Below are positions 32,599 to 44,562 of a stretch of 64,000 nucleotides of DNA, piece by piece. The stretch's first letter is position 1; the number at the start of each line of letters is the position of its first letter. The stretch is taken from assembly GCF_000069185.1 (NCBI RefSeq), contig NC_010397.1:2852001-2916000 (forward strand). Reading direction: 5' to 3'. Below the pieces are notes generated by a model, which was not told the origin of the DNA, searched no databases, and was given only the letters and a program-made list of their open reading frames with translations. The stretch is from Mycobacteroides abscessus ATCC 19977 (GTDB lineage: Bacteria; Actinomycetota; Actinomycetes; Mycobacteriales; Mycobacteriaceae). The position numbers and the translations under genes were made by a program.

Positions 32599-32624
32599 AC
32601 CTCCTTCTCCGCCTCACTGGACGG
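32599..32624 (-). promoter_or_regulatory. PyrR-binding RNA loop and pyrR ribosome binding site
   Basis: On the minus strand CCGTCCAGTGAGGCGG (32624-32609) forms a CCG/CGG stem with a loop resembling the conserved PyrR loop core UCCAGnGAGGCU. The perfect Shine-Dalgarno AGAAGGAGGT follows immediately (32608-32599). PyrR bound to the loop would block ribosome entry. Sequence match is direct; the mechanism rests on work in M. smegmatis. Confidence 0.65.
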
Positions 32625-32701
32625 ATCGTTAAAGGATGTCACTTATCGCCAGGGAGCTTAGCATCCGGGCACCCGCCAGCCTCCGCTGACAGTATGGAGA
32701 G

Positions 32702-33922
32702 ATGGCCGAACCCGATTCCACCTTCGATGCCGCCCTCGCCCCGATCCGCGCCGCGATCGACGACCGCATCTTGGCCGGGGCGGTGACCCTGGTGTGGCAG
32801 GGCGGACAGCTCAGACATCTGGGCGCCACCGGCTATCGCGATATCGACGCGGGACTCTCGATGGCCGAGAACACCATTTTCCGCATCGCCTCCATGACAA
32901 AACCCATCATCAGCGCCGCCACCATGAATCTGGTCGACGACGGCACGATTCGCCTGAGCGACCCGATCACCACCTGGCTACCGGAGTTCAGCGACATGCG
33001 GGTGCTCAAGAACCCGGAGGGCCCACTGGATGACACATTCCGGGCGCCGCGGCTCATCACAGTGGAGGACCTGCTGACCCACCGCAGCGGGCTGACCTAC
33101 GACTTCATTTCCACCGGCCCGATTGCCAAGGCCTATCACCCTCTGCACACCGCGGCGTTCCGCGAGCCCGATGAGTGGCTGGCGGCGATCGCTGCGCTAC
33201 CACTGGTGTACCCACCCGGCGAGCGCTTCCACTACAGCCATTCCACCGATGTGTTGGGCTTGCTCATCGCCCGTGCGGCCGGTTTGCCGCTGAACACGCT
33301 CTTGCGTCAACGGATCCTGGATCCACTCGGCATGAATGACACCGATTTCTTCGTTCCCGAGCACAAGGCGGCACGCCTGGCACGCCTGTACGGCCTGGGC
33401 GATGACGACACGATCGTGGCAGCCGACAGCGGTTACCTCACCGCGATGCCCACCTCAGCACCCGCGCTGTGCCGCGGCGGCGGCGCTCTGGCCAGCACCG
33501 CGCACGACTACCTCACCTTCGCACGCGCGCTGCTAGGCGGCGGCCAGGCCGACGGGGTGCGCATCCTGTCCCCCGAGTCGACCCAGGCGCTGCGCACCAA
33601 CAGGCTCACCCCTGCTCAGCGTCGGCTTCCGTCGTTCGGGATTCCCTACTGGACCGGACGCGGCTTCGGCCTCGGCTTGTCGGTCGTCATGGATCCCAAC
33701 GAGGCCGCGCTGTTCGGGCCTGGCGGCACGGGCACCTTCGGCTGGCCAGGAGCTTTCGGCACCTGGTGGCACGCCGACCCGAAGGCCGATGCGATCCTCA
33801 TGTTCCTGCCGCAATGGCGCATGCCCGAGCTGGACCCGAAGGCCGCCCTGGCCCGCACGTCGACGATCAGGCTGCAGCTGCTACACGTCCAATTCGGACA
33901 GGCGGTGTACGCAGCGCTGTGA
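32702..33922 (+). CDS. Serine hydrolase of the beta-lactamase/class C esterase family
   Basis: Penicillin-binding-protein-fold hydrolase, more likely an esterase or peptidase than a resistance enzyme. The 406 residues carry the SxxK nucleophile motif SMTK at 64-67 (IASMTKPIISAA) and a YSH variant of the YxN motif at 178-180 (HYSHSTDVLG). A late glycine-rich stretch (GPGGTGTFGWPGAFGTWWHADPK) stands at the KTG-like position. No signal peptide is evident, so it is probably cytosolic. It starts 114 bp from pyrR on the opposite strand and converges with the methyltransferase gene. The substrate is unknown. Confidence 0.86.
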   Translation: MAEPDSTFDAALAPIRAAIDDRILAGAVTLVWQGGQLRHLGATGYRDIDAGLSMAENTIFRIASMTKPIISAATMNLVDDGTIRLSDPITTWLPEFSDMRVLKNPEGPLDDTFRAPRLITVEDLLTHRSGLTYDFISTGPIAKAYHPLHTAAFREPDEWLAAIAALPLVYPPGERFHYSHSTDVLGLLIARAAGLPLNTLLRQRILDPLGMNDTDFFVPEHKAARLARLYGLGDDDTIVAADSGYLTAMPTSAPALCRGGGALASTAHDYLTFARALLGGGQADGVRILSPESTQALRTNRLTPAQRRLPSFGIPYWTGRGFGLGLSVVMDPNEAALFGPGGTGTFGWPGAFGTWWHADPKADAILMFLPQWRMPELDPKAALARTSTIRLQLLHVQFGQAVYAAL

Positions 33923-33932
33923 CCGCCGCGCG

Positions 33933-35128
<1,196 letters not shown>

Positions 35129-35129
35129 A

Positions 35130-35651
35130 CTAGTCGGTCGAACTGGGCGCCGAGCTGCCGCGGATGTGCGGAGTCACCAGCATCAGCTGGCCCAGTACCC
35201 CATTGACGAACGCCGGCGATTCATCGGTGGAGAGCTGCTTGGCCAGCTCGACCGCCTCGTCCACCGCCACCACCTCGGGGACATCCTGGGCGTGCAACAG
35301 CTCCCACACCGCGACCCGCAGGATCGCACGGTCGACCGCAGGCAACCGGGCCAGCGTCCAGCCCTGGAGGTGCGAGGAAATCAGCTCGTCGATGTGCGCG
35401 GCATGCTCGGTGACGCCGTGCGCGACGGACACCGTGTACGGGTTCAGCGGGTCGATGTCTGGTTTCGAGGCCGCCAGCGCACGACGCTCGTCGGCCACCC
35501 CGGCGGCCGTCATCTCGCGCGCCTCGGCCTCGAACAGCAGGTCCACGGCCCGCTTGCGGGCCTTGCGACGTCCCCCCTTGGCCGATCCAGACACTCTTCG
35601 CCCCGGCGGCTCATCGCCGGCCCGGGCCGAATGAGAACCGATATCAGCCAT
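35130..35651 (-). CDS. nusB: Transcription antitermination factor NusB
   Basis: RNA-binding partner of NusE (S10) in rRNA antitermination. The all-helical core runs from about residue 35 ([18 protein letters not shown]) through [22 protein letters not shown] and [13 protein letters not shown] to [10 protein letters not shown], the expected NusB pattern. The first 30 residues are an unconserved extension whose DEPPGRR segment is encoded by a dispersed repeat copy. The ATG overlaps the efp stop by 8 bp, so translation is coupled to efp. It converges with the deazaflavin-type gene. Confidence 0.95.
   Translation of the reverse strand: MADIGSHSARAGDEPPGRRVSGSAKGGRRKARKRAVDLLFEAEAREMTAAGVADERRALAASKPDIDPLNPYTVSVAHGVTEHAAHIDELISSHLQGWTLARLPAVDRAILRVAVWELLHAQDVPEVVAVDEAVELAKQLSTDESPAFVNGVLGQLMLVTPHIRGSSAPSSTD
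35593..35618 (+). repeat. Dispersed repeat, copy 6 (inside nusB N-terminus)
   Basis: ACTCTTCGCC then CCGGCGGCTCATCGCC. Differs from the consensus mainly in the centre. Translated as DEPPGRR within the nusB N-terminal extension. Confidence 0.7.
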
Positions 35652-36207
35652 TCACACGGCCGAGGTAGCTGGCGTCGCGCGTATCCACCTTCAGCCGGTC
35701 ACCGGTGTTGATGAACAGCGGCACCTGAATCTCGGCACCGGTCTCCACCGTGGCGGGCTTGGTGCCCGCGCTGGAGCGATCACCCTGCAGGCCCGGTTCG
35801 GTATGGGTGACTTCCAGCTCAACCGAGACCGGAAGCTCGATGTACAGCGCGGCACCCTCGTTGAAGGCGACCTGCACGGTCATGCCCTCCAACAGGAAGC
35901 GATGGGCGTCGCCGACGAGCTCCGGGGACAGATGGTGCTGCTCGTAGTCCTGGCTGTCCATGAACACGAACGAATCGCCATCGCGGTACAGGTAGGTGGT
36001 GTCGCGGCGGTCGACGGTCGCGGTCTCGACCTTGACTCCGGCGTTGAAGGTCTTGTCGACGACCTTGCCCGAGAGCACGTTCTTGAGCTTCGTGCGCACG
36101 AAGGCCGGTCCCTTACCGGGCTTCACGTGCTGGAACTCGGTGATCTGCCACAGCTGACCATCGATGTTGAGCACCAGGCCGTTCTTGAAATCGGCGGTTG
36201 AAGCCAC
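35644..36207 (-). CDS. efp: Translation elongation factor P
   Basis: Relieves ribosome stalling at polyproline stretches. The 187-residue length is standard. The KOW-like first domain carries [16 protein letters not shown], with the modifiable or tip lysine at residue 32. Two OB domains follow, ending in [31 protein letters not shown]. No EpmA or EpmB genes are nearby. It follows pepQ and overlaps nusB by 8 bp. The M. tuberculosis order (Rv2535c-Rv2533c) is preserved. Confidence 0.97.
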   Translation of the reverse strand: MASTADFKNGLVLNIDGQLWQITEFQHVKPGKGPAFVRTKLKNVLSGKVVDKTFNAGVKVETATVDRRDTTYLYRDGDSFVFMDSQDYEQHHLSPELVGDAHRFLLEGMTVQVAFNEGAALYIELPVSVELEVTHTEPGLQGDRSSAGTKPATVETGAEIQVPLFINTGDRLKVDTRDASYLGRVNG

Positions 36208-36232
36208 GTGTTCAGTCTCCTCTTGTCACTGC

Positions 36233-37366
36233 TCAGTCGATAACGATGAGTTCCTTGGGGAACCGGGTCAACAGCTCCGGCCCGTCGGGCCGCACCACGA
36301 GCGTGTCCTCGATCCGGACTCCGCCCCGGTCGGGCAGGTAGACCCCGGGCTCGACTGTCACCGCCGAGCCAGCAAGCAGTGTACCGGTGGCTGTCGATCC
36401 GATGCCCGGTGCTTCGTGGATCTGCAAACCCACGCCATGACCAAGGCCGTGACCGAAGTTCTCTCCGTATCCGGCGGCGGTGATCACATCGCGGGCGGCC
36501 GCGTCGACATTCTTCAGCGATGCCCCCGGCGCCAGCGCCGCGCGCCCGGCCGCCTGTGCGGTCAGTACCAGCTCATGGATCTCCTGCTGCCAGGGCGCTG
36601 CCGAGCCCAGCACCAGGGTTCTGGTCATGTCGGAGTGGTATCCGGCGACCAGCGCGCCGAAGTCGATCTTCACGAAGTCCCCGGCAGCCAGCATCGCGCC
36701 GGTGGGCCGGTGATGCGGTATTGCCGAGTTCGGCCCGGCGGCCACGATGGTCTCGAAGGACGGGCCGTCCGCGCCATGCTCCGCCATGAGGTTTTCCAGG
36801 TCCCGCGCCACCTCACGTTCGGTGCGCCCGGGGCGGATCCCTCCGGTCTCGATCAGCGCAGCCAGCGCGGTATCTGCTGCCGCACAAGCTCTTTCAAGAA
36901 GCAGGACCTCGGAATCGTCCTTGACTTCCCGCAGTTTCTCGATCCGGTTCGGCGCCCGCACCAACTCGACATCGGTTGCGGCTTCGGCCAATTTGTCGAA
37001 TCCGTCGACGGTCACGACGTGACTTTCGAAGCCCGCGCGTCCGGCAGGGGCGTGTGCCACCAGAGCCGCACCGTATCGGCGGTCGATCAGGGCGCGCAGG
37101 TCAGGAACCTGCGCGGCGGCCTGGGTCCGGTACCTGCCGTCGGTGCACAGCACGGTGGCCTTTTCCTCCGGCCCGTCCCCGGCCGCCACCCACAGCGCGG
37201 CGGCCGAGCCGGTGAAACCCGTCAGGTAGCGAATATTGATCAGATCGGTGACCAGGAGCGCATCAAGATCCTCGGCGCGCAGCACCTCGCGAAGCCGTTG
37301 CCTGCGGTCGATATGGCTGAGGACCGAACCCGATGTTCTTCGCGCACGCGGCTCATCACTCTTCAC
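36233..37366 (-). CDS. pepQ: Xaa-Pro dipeptidase/aminopeptidase (M24B)
   Basis: Dinuclear-metal peptidase cleaving Xaa-Pro bonds. The C-terminal creatinase-fold domain shows the five metal ligands: two Asp in IDFGALVAGYHSDMTRTL, His in GHGLGHGVGLQIHEAP, and Glu in TVEPGVYL and VRIEDTLVV. The N-terminal domain has ALLVTDLINIRYLTGFTGS. The GTG at 37366 (377 residues) is chosen. It places a DEPRARRTSGS segment, written by a dispersed repeat copy, before the conserved start (HIDRRQRLREVL). The true start could be later. It is divergent, 32 bp apart, from the membrane protein gene at 37399 and is cotranscribed with efp and nusB. Confidence 0.92.
   Translation of the reverse strand: MKSDEPRARRTSGSVLSHIDRRQRLREVLRAEDLDALLVTDLINIRYLTGFTGSAAALWVAAGDGPEEKATVLCTDGRYRTQAAAQVPDLRALIDRRYGAALVAHAPAGRAGFESHVVTVDGFDKLAEAATDVELVRAPNRIEKLREVKDDSEVLLLERACAAADTALAALIETGGIRPGRTEREVARDLENLMAEHGADGPSFETIVAAGPNSAIPHHRPTGAMLAAGDFVKIDFGALVAGYHSDMTRTLVLGSAAPWQQEIHELVLTAQAAGRAALAPGASLKNVDAAARDVITAAGYGENFGHGLGHGVGLQIHEAPGIGSTATGTLLAGSAVTVEPGVYLPDRGGVRIEDTLVVRPDGPELLTRFPKELIVID
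37335..37359 (+). repeat. Dispersed repeat, copy 7 (inside pepQ N-terminus)
   Basis: GTTCTTCGCGC then ACGCGGCTCATCAC. Translated as DEPRARR near the predicted pepQ start. Confidence 0.8.
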
Positions 37367-37386
37367 AGGTGTCGACGCTACCGCGA

Positions 37387-37392
37387 TACGCT
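37387..37392 (+). promoter_or_regulatory. Candidate -10 element for leaderless membrane protein gene
   Basis: TACGCT fits TANNNT and ends 6 nt before the ATG at 37399. No ribosome binding site precedes that ATG (CTGACCCC), consistent with a leaderless transcript. The divergent pepQ start lies only 32 bp away. Confidence 0.4.
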
Positions 37393-37398
37393 GACCCC

Positions 37399-37928
37399 AT
37401 GCCCGAGGCTCAGTCTGCCCCTCTTCGCGCAAGCGGCTCGTCGGCCACACGTGCTCTCACAACCCAATGGCTTACCCGGGGCGCCGTCTTCGCGGTCCTT
37501 ATGGTGCTGGTGCGCGTGGTGCAGGGATTGGCCATCAGCCTCTGGGAGACCCACGGCACCGCCATTAACATCGTGCTGGTCCTGGTGTTCCTGGCAGCGG
37601 TCACGGCGTGGGCCGTTGCCGACGGGCGCGGCGATGCGCAGCGTAACCCCGATCCGGATCGCCGCGAGGATCTGGCCATGTGGTGGCTGTTGGGCGGAAT
37701 CTTCGCCGGTGTCGTCAGCGGCCTGGTGATCTGGCTGATCAGTCTGTTCAACGACGGGATTTACGCCGCGAGCATCCTTGCCGAGCTCACCACCACCGCG
37801 GCGTTCGTCGCACTGCTGGTCTTTGTGCCGGCCATGGCCGGTGTCTTCGCGGGCCGGCTACTGGTGGACCGCAAGCACAAGGAACACGCCGCGCTGCAGC
37901 AGTCCGATACCGACGTGTTCCAGGCGGT

Positions 37929-37956
<28 letters not shown>
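37399..37956 (+). CDS. Four-helix B-4DMT-type membrane protein (Rv2536-like)
   Basis: Conserved mycobacterial inner-membrane protein, annotated elsewhere as a B-4DMT family transporter. The 185-residue product has four hydrophobic helices (about 30-50, 55-73, 92-112 and 123-148) and a charged, Gln/Asp-rich cytoplasmic tail ([25 protein letters not shown]). Residues 8-15 (PLRASGSS) come from a dispersed repeat copy read from the plus strand, the only such reading in the window. It is divergent from pepQ, and its tail overlaps aroQ by 28 bp. The transported substrate, if any, is unknown. Confidence 0.82.
37420..37444 (+). repeat. Dispersed repeat, copy 8 (inside the Rv2536-like gene)
   Basis: CCTCTTCGCGC then AAGCGGCTCGTCGG. 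It lies 85 bp from copy 7 in the same orientation across a divergent promoter region. Translated on the plus strand as PLRASGSS. Confidence 0.8.
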
Positions 37957-40117
<2,161 letters not shown>

Positions 40118-40121
<4 letters not shown>

Positions 40122-41365
40122 CCCGCTGTGTTAGCCGCTCTTCGCGCAGGCTGCTCATCAGAAGATTCTTGGCGCGGCTCCCGCTGCGCCACAGCATCAA
40201 GGTACGCAGCGACATTGGTCTTGGTCTCGGACAGGGAGTCACCGCCGAACTTCTCCAGGGCGGCGCGGGCCACCACCAGCGCGACCATGGCCTCGGCGAC
40301 CACGCCGGCGGCCGGAACCGCGCACACGTCCGAACGCTGGTGGATCGCGACCGCCTCATCGCCCGTGGACATGTCCACGGTCGCCAACGCCCGTGGGACG
40401 GTGGAGATGGGCTTCATGGCCGCACGCACCCGCAGCGGCTGGCCGTTGGTCATACCGCCTTCCAGGCCACCGGCGCGGTTTGTGGAACGCAGGATGCCGT
40501 CGGGTCCGGGGTAGATCTCGTCGTGCGCCGCGCTGCCCCGGCGGCGCGCCGTGGTGAATCCATCGCCGATCTCGACACCCTTGATGGCCTGAATGCCCAT
40601 GATGGCGGCGGCGAGCTGGCTGTCCAGCCGGTCCTGCCCGCTGATGAACGAGCCCAGGCCGACGGGCAGTCCGGCAACCACGACCTCCACCACACCGCCG
40701 AGGGTGTCGCCGTCCTTCTTGGCGGCCTCGATCTCGCTGATCATCGAAGACTCGGCCTGCGCGTCGAAAGCGCGCACGGGGCTGGCGTCGATGGCAGCCA
40801 GATCCGCCGCATCGGGCACCGGCCCCTCATACGGGTCGGAGTCACCAATGGAAATGACGTGCGAGATGACATCGACGCCCAGAGCCTGCTTGAGGAAGGC
40901 CTTGGCAAGGGTGCCCACCGCCACACGGGCCGCGGTCTCGCGCGCACTGGCGCGTTCCAGCACCGGGCGGGCGTCGTCAAACCCGTACTTGAGCATGCCC
41001 GCGTAGTCGGCATGCCCGGGACGGGGCCTGGTCAACGGCGCATTGCGTGCGATGTTCTGCAGCTCGGCGGGGTCAACCGGGTCCGGAGACATCACGGTCT
41101 CCCACTTGGGCCACTCGGTGTTGCCGACCTCGATCGCCACCGGGCCGCCCAACGTCAGACCGTGGCGCACACCTCCGAGCATGGTGACCTGGTCGGCCTC
41201 GAAGGCCATCCGGGCACCGCGGCCGTAGCCCAGGCGGCGGCGTGCCAGCTGCCTGCCGATGTCCTCCGATGTCAGTTCGACACCAGCGACCATGCCTTCC
41301 AAGACCGCGACCAGCGCGCGTCCGTGCGATTCACCTGCCGTGATCCAGCGCAACACGTCTTCCAT
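40118..41365 (-). CDS. aroC: Chorismate synthase
   Basis: Last shikimate step: FMN-dependent elimination of EPSP to chorismate. The 415-residue product opens [21 protein letters not shown] and contains [44 protein letters not shown], and the substrate/FMN signature GVEIGDGF with [18 protein letters not shown]. The last 15-20 residues ([15 protein letters not shown]) are unconserved and partly written by a dispersed repeat copy. It is the first gene of the aroC-aroK-aroB-aroQ operon, overlapping aroK by 4 bp. Confidence 0.97.
40137..40161 (+). repeat. Dispersed repeat, copy 9 (aroC C-terminus)
   Basis: GCTCTTCGCGC then AGGCTGCTCATCAG. Translated as DEQPARR in the divergent tail of chorismate synthase. 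Confidence 0.7.
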
Positions 41366-41422
41366 TGTCCCATGCGGGCAGGTCGGTCCTCCAAATCGAT
41401 CGGCGCAGTGGATGCTTCTTTG

Positions 41423-41863
41423 TCAGATACCCGGTGTCGTGGCGCCCAGCCCGGCCGCCACCGCCGTAGCCAGGCACATCGACGGCCCGTGCGGAACCGT
41501 CGCTCCCCGGCGTCCCAATCCCAGGAGCACCAGGCCGGTCAGCCCCGTCACCAGCGGTGCACCGATCGCCGCCAGGAACCACGCGTCCAGCCCGAACGCC
41601 CCCGCCAAGCCCCCGGTGCTGACCGCAAGCTTGACGTCTCCGGCACCCATCGCGCGCGGTGACAGCAGGTGGGCGGCCAGATACAGCGCCGTCAGAGCCG
41701 CCGCTCCCGCCCATATCGAGGGCCCGCGCCCCCACAGGCCCACCGTGATGATCACCACCGCGGCGGGCAGCGTCAGCCAGTTCGGCAACCGGCGGTATCT
41801 GATGTCGAAATAGGACAGTGCCGTCATCCAGCACAGCACCGCCACCCCCGCCCCATAAATCAT
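41423..41863 (-). CDS. Prepilin peptidase (A24 family, minimal catalytic domain)
   Basis: Integral-membrane aspartic peptidase that processes type IV prepilin or Flp-type leader sequences. At 146 residues it is the short form without the N-methylation domain. Both catalytic aspartates are present: Asp20 in ALSYFDIRYRRLPNWLT and Asp76 in the GxGD motif (MGAGDVKLA). Four to five hydrophobic helices are seen. It lies just upstream of aroC in the same orientation, as Rv2551c does relative to the aro genes in M. tuberculosis. No pilin or assembly genes are in the window, so its substrates lie elsewhere. Confidence 0.88.
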   Translation of the reverse strand: MIYGAGVAVLCWMTALSYFDIRYRRLPNWLTLPAAVVIITVGLWGRGPSIWAGAAALTALYLAAHLLSPRAMGAGDVKLAVSTGGLAGAFGLDAWFLAAIGAPLVTGLTGLVLLGLGRRGATVPHGPSMCLATAVAAGLGATTPGI

Positions 41864-41900
41864 GTGGGGAATCTAACTCCGCGGGGCTAGGTTTGGAACA

Positions 41901-42698
41901 GTGACCAGGACACCGAAAACCCAGTGGAGCCCGCAGGAGTACAGCCGTTTCGGTGATGAGCGCAGCCGGCCGTTCTTCGAGCTTCTTGCCCGCGTCCAGG
42001 CTGTGGATCCGCGTACAGTCGTTGACTTGGGTTGTGCCAGTGGGGTCCTGACGCTCGAGCTGGCGCGGCGCTGGCCGAACGCATCGGTGCTTGGTCTGGA
42101 TTCTTCTGCCGAGCTACTCGCCACCGCCCCCGCGGACCTGCCCGCCAACGTTCGCCTGGAGCAGGGCGATATCGCGGATTTCCGCGCCGACGGTGTGGAC
42201 GTGGTGTTCACAAATGCCGCGTTGCAATGGCTTCCGCAGCACCGCGACCTCATCTCCGCCTGGGCTCACCAGCTCAATCCGGGTGGATGGCTGGCCTTGC
42301 AGGTTCCCGGCAACTTTGGCGCCCCCTCGCACGCATTGATGCGCCAGGTCGCCGAATCGCCCCGCTGGGCAGCGCGCCTAGCCGGCGTCCTGCGCGGAAC
42401 AGACAGCACCGACGGGGCAGAAGATTATGCGCGCCTGGCGATTTCCAGCGGCCTGGTTCCGGACGCCTGGGAAACTACGTATGTGCACCTGCTCGGCGGC
42501 GATGACCCGGTATTGCGGTGGGTGCACGGTACCGGTTTGCGGCCCGTCATCTCGGCGCTCACGGCCGACGAATTCGCGGAGTTCGAGTCCGAGTACGGCG
42601 CACTGTTACGCCGGGCCTACCCGCGCTCCGGCGATATCACGCCGTTTGGATTCCGCCGGATCTTCTGTGTGGCATCGAAGCCCGATGGGGCTCGATAG
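41901..42698 (+). CDS. tam: Trans-aconitate 2-methyltransferase
   Basis: SAM-dependent methyltransferase that methyl-esterifies trans-aconitate, a by-product inhibiting aconitase. The 265-residue protein has the family opening WSPQEYSRFGDERSRPFFELLARV, SAM motif I VVDLGCASGVLTLELARRWP, acidic motif II LGLDSS, and the Tam-like FTNAALQWLPQHRDL with WLALQVPGNFGAPSH. The GTG start at 41901 is divergent from the prepilin peptidase gene. The TetR gene follows after 9 bp on the same strand and is probably cotranscribed. Confidence 0.88.
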   Translation: MTRTPKTQWSPQEYSRFGDERSRPFFELLARVQAVDPRTVVDLGCASGVLTLELARRWPNASVLGLDSSAELLATAPADLPANVRLEQGDIADFRADGVDVVFTNAALQWLPQHRDLISAWAHQLNPGGWLALQVPGNFGAPSHALMRQVAESPRWAARLAGVLRGTDSTDGAEDYARLAISSGLVPDAWETTYVHLLGGDDPVLRWVHGTGLRPVISALTADEFAEFESEYGALLRRAYPRSGDITPFGFRRIFCVASKPDGAR

Positions 42699-42707
42699 AC
42701 TCAACCG

Positions 42708-43427
42708 GTGCCAGATACCGATGCCCAAGAGCGTTCACTGACCGGGCACGAGGCACGCTGGGAAAGGCACAACTCGGCGCGGCAGACCCGGATCGTGGAG
42801 TCGGCCGTCGCGCTGCTCGACGAATCCGCGCCCGGCACCGAGATTCCCGTGCAGTCGATCGCCAAACGCGCCGGGCTGGCCAAGTCGGTGGTCTATCGGC
42901 AGTTCGAGGGACGCGAGGATCTTGACCGCCGGATCCGCTCGTATCTGCTCGAAGACTTCGATACCACCATCTCGTCGCAGCTCGACGTCAACAGCGGTTC
43001 CATCATCGATATCGCCACCAGAACCATTCGGGCAGTTCTGGATTGGATGACCGACTACCCCCATCGCTACGAATTCATGCGCTCCGGAGCCACCGACGAC
43101 GATCCCGCCGTCGATGCGATCAGCACGGTCAAGGTGCGCATGGAACAGCGCGTCCGCGGCGTCCTGATCCCGATTACCGAGATGCTCGGAATCGATTACA
43201 GCCCCTTCGAATCGGTCACCTATGCGGTGGTAACCATGGTCGAGGGAAGCCTGTCGCGGTGGCTACGAGAAGCCGAGCCGGTCCGCACTCGCACGGAGAT
43301 CGTCGAGGATCTCGCGAACTACGTCTGGTACGTCCTGGACGGAGCGGGGGGCTCGGTCGGCGTGTCCCTTGACCCGACGACCGAGCTCATGACCGCGCTG
43401 GCCCAGCTGTCAGGCGCCAACCGCTAG
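42708..43427 (+). CDS. TetR-family transcriptional regulator
   Basis: DNA-binding repressor of 239 residues, starting at GTG 42708. An approximately 20-residue lead precedes the helix-turn-helix: RIVESAVALLDESAPGTEIPVQSIAKRAGLAKSVVYRQFEGREDL, about 25-72. The C-terminal domain (VRTRTEIVEDLANYVWYVLDG) is of the type seen beside diiron oxygenase genes in mycobacteria. Its 3' end overlaps the convergent AurF-type gene by 18 bp. The paired TGGGACnnnnnRTCCCA palindromes upstream of that gene are the most likely targets, by proximity only. Confidence 0.87.
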   Translation: MPDTDAQERSLTGHEARWERHNSARQTRIVESAVALLDESAPGTEIPVQSIAKRAGLAKSVVYRQFEGREDLDRRIRSYLLEDFDTTISSQLDVNSGSIIDIATRTIRAVLDWMTDYPHRYEFMRSGATDDDPAVDAISTVKVRMEQRVRGVLIPITEMLGIDYSPFESVTYAVVTMVEGSLSRWLREAEPVRTRTEIVEDLANYVWYVLDGAGGSVGVSLDPTTELMTALAQLSGANR

Positions 43428-44423
43428 CGGAGCGCCCGCGTGCGAACGGTCGGGCTCGCTGCGGTACCGCGAGGGCCGGCCGTCGATGTGCAGCAGCTTC
43501 CACAGCGGGCGCACCCACCAGGGACGCAGCCCGATGTCCTCGGTGAGCTTGCGCATATCACCGAAGTAGCCGGACAGCGTGTTCCGTGCGTGCTCACTGC
43601 GCCAGAAGGCTTCCTTGAAAACCTCACGTGGAATATCGAATTCGGTGGCGAAAGACCTCGGCGGCGTCATGATCTCGCCGGCCAGCCACCGCATGGTCAG
43701 CGGGAACAGCACGGTGCAGATGGCCTTTTTGCGCTTACTCATCAGCGGCACGTGCACGCGCAGGAACTCGCCGGCAAAGGAGATGTGCCGCGCCTCTTCG
43801 GCCACGTGGATCTGCATGACCCTGCGGACGGCCGGGGGCTGATCAATGTCGTTGCGGATCAACGACTTCTGATAATGATCGATGGGCTCCTCGCCACCGA
43901 GAATGCCGATGAAGAGAACCACGTGAGCCCATCCGCCCAGTACACCGATGAAGGGTGAGGCCCGGCGGAACCACTTGCGCATGCCGGGCACGTCATCGCC
44001 GATGCGGTTGACGAGCTCCTGGAACATCTGGATGTGGTTGCACTCCTCGGTCATCTCGTGGAGGCAGTAACGGAACTCCGGGGAGCCGTTGGGCAGCTTC
44101 ATGAGGTACTGCATCATGCCGCGGATCAGGATGCTCTCGAAGGCGAGACCAACCTTGACCGCGTTGGCCTGACGCCAGCGGCCGATCTCGATCTGGCGCT
44201 CCAGCGGCTGGTTGCGGTACCACTCGGTGGCGCCCAGGGTGTCCAGCTCGGGATCCAGCACCCAGCGGGGGTCGTTGCGGTCGATCTGATAGTCCGGGGA
44301 ATCCCAATCGATGTCCTCGAACGGGTCGAAGTGCAGACGCACCGACCCTTCCGACAGCGTCTGCAGCGTCTGCAGGTACTCGGCATCGAATGCACCCGAC
44401 TTGGGAACGGTGAACAGCGGCAT
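43410..44423 (-). CDS. AurF-family diiron oxygenase (p-aminobenzoate N-oxygenase-like)
   Basis: Non-haem diiron monooxygenase related to AurF/CmlI. The ATG at 44423 has GAGGAGG 5-6 nt upstream, giving 337 residues; the longer reading runs through operator-like palindromes and was rejected. The iron ligands fit a four-helix ferritin-like site: Glu96 (GLAFES), Glu127 with His130 (TEECNH), Glu178/179 (GGEEP), His206, and Glu210 with His213 (HVAEEARH). Natural substrate in mycobacteria is unknown; N-oxygenation of an arylamine or another oxygenation is possible. The neighbouring TetR gene and two upstream palindromes suggest inducible expression. Confidence 0.87.
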   Translation of the reverse strand: MPLFTVPKSGAFDAEYLQTLQTLSEGSVRLHFDPFEDIDWDSPDYQIDRNDPRWVLDPELDTLGATEWYRNQPLERQIEIGRWRQANAVKVGLAFESILIRGMMQYLMKLPNGSPEFRYCLHEMTEECNHIQMFQELVNRIGDDVPGMRKWFRRASPFIGVLGGWAHVVLFIGILGGEEPIDHYQKSLIRNDIDQPPAVRRVMQIHVAEEARHISFAGEFLRVHVPLMSKRKKAICTVLFPLTMRWLAGEIMTPPRSFATEFDIPREVFKEAFWRSEHARNTLSGYFGDMRKLTEDIGLRPWWVRPLWKLLHIDGRPSRYRSEPDRSHAGAPLAVGA

Positions 44424-44453
44424 TGCTTCCTCCTCAACTGCCCTCCAATTTAA

Positions 44454-44470
44454 TGGGACACAACATCCCA
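44454..44470. promoter_or_regulatory. Operator-like palindrome 1 upstream of the AurF-type gene
   Basis: TGGGACACAACATCCCA: 17 bp, arms TGGGAC/ATCCCA with one mismatch in the innermost pair. It lies 31-47 bp upstream of the AurF-type ATG and has the same spacing as palindrome 2. Confidence 0.6.
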
Positions 44471-44482
44471 CGCAAGAGCTGA

Positions 44483-44499
44483 TGGGACCGAAAGTCCCA
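44483..44499. promoter_or_regulatory. Operator-like palindrome 2 upstream of the AurF-type gene
   Basis: TGGGACCGAAAGTCCCA: 17 bp, perfect 6-bp arms, centred 29 bp from palindrome 1, close to three helical turns. Two copies of one motif on roughly the same DNA face suit cooperative TetR binding. Confidence 0.65.
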
Positions 44500-44562
44500 C
44501 AAATTTCGTAAGACCAGGTGAGAAGCAAGCCCCCATGCCGCGAGCAGGGTGGAGCCGGGTGA

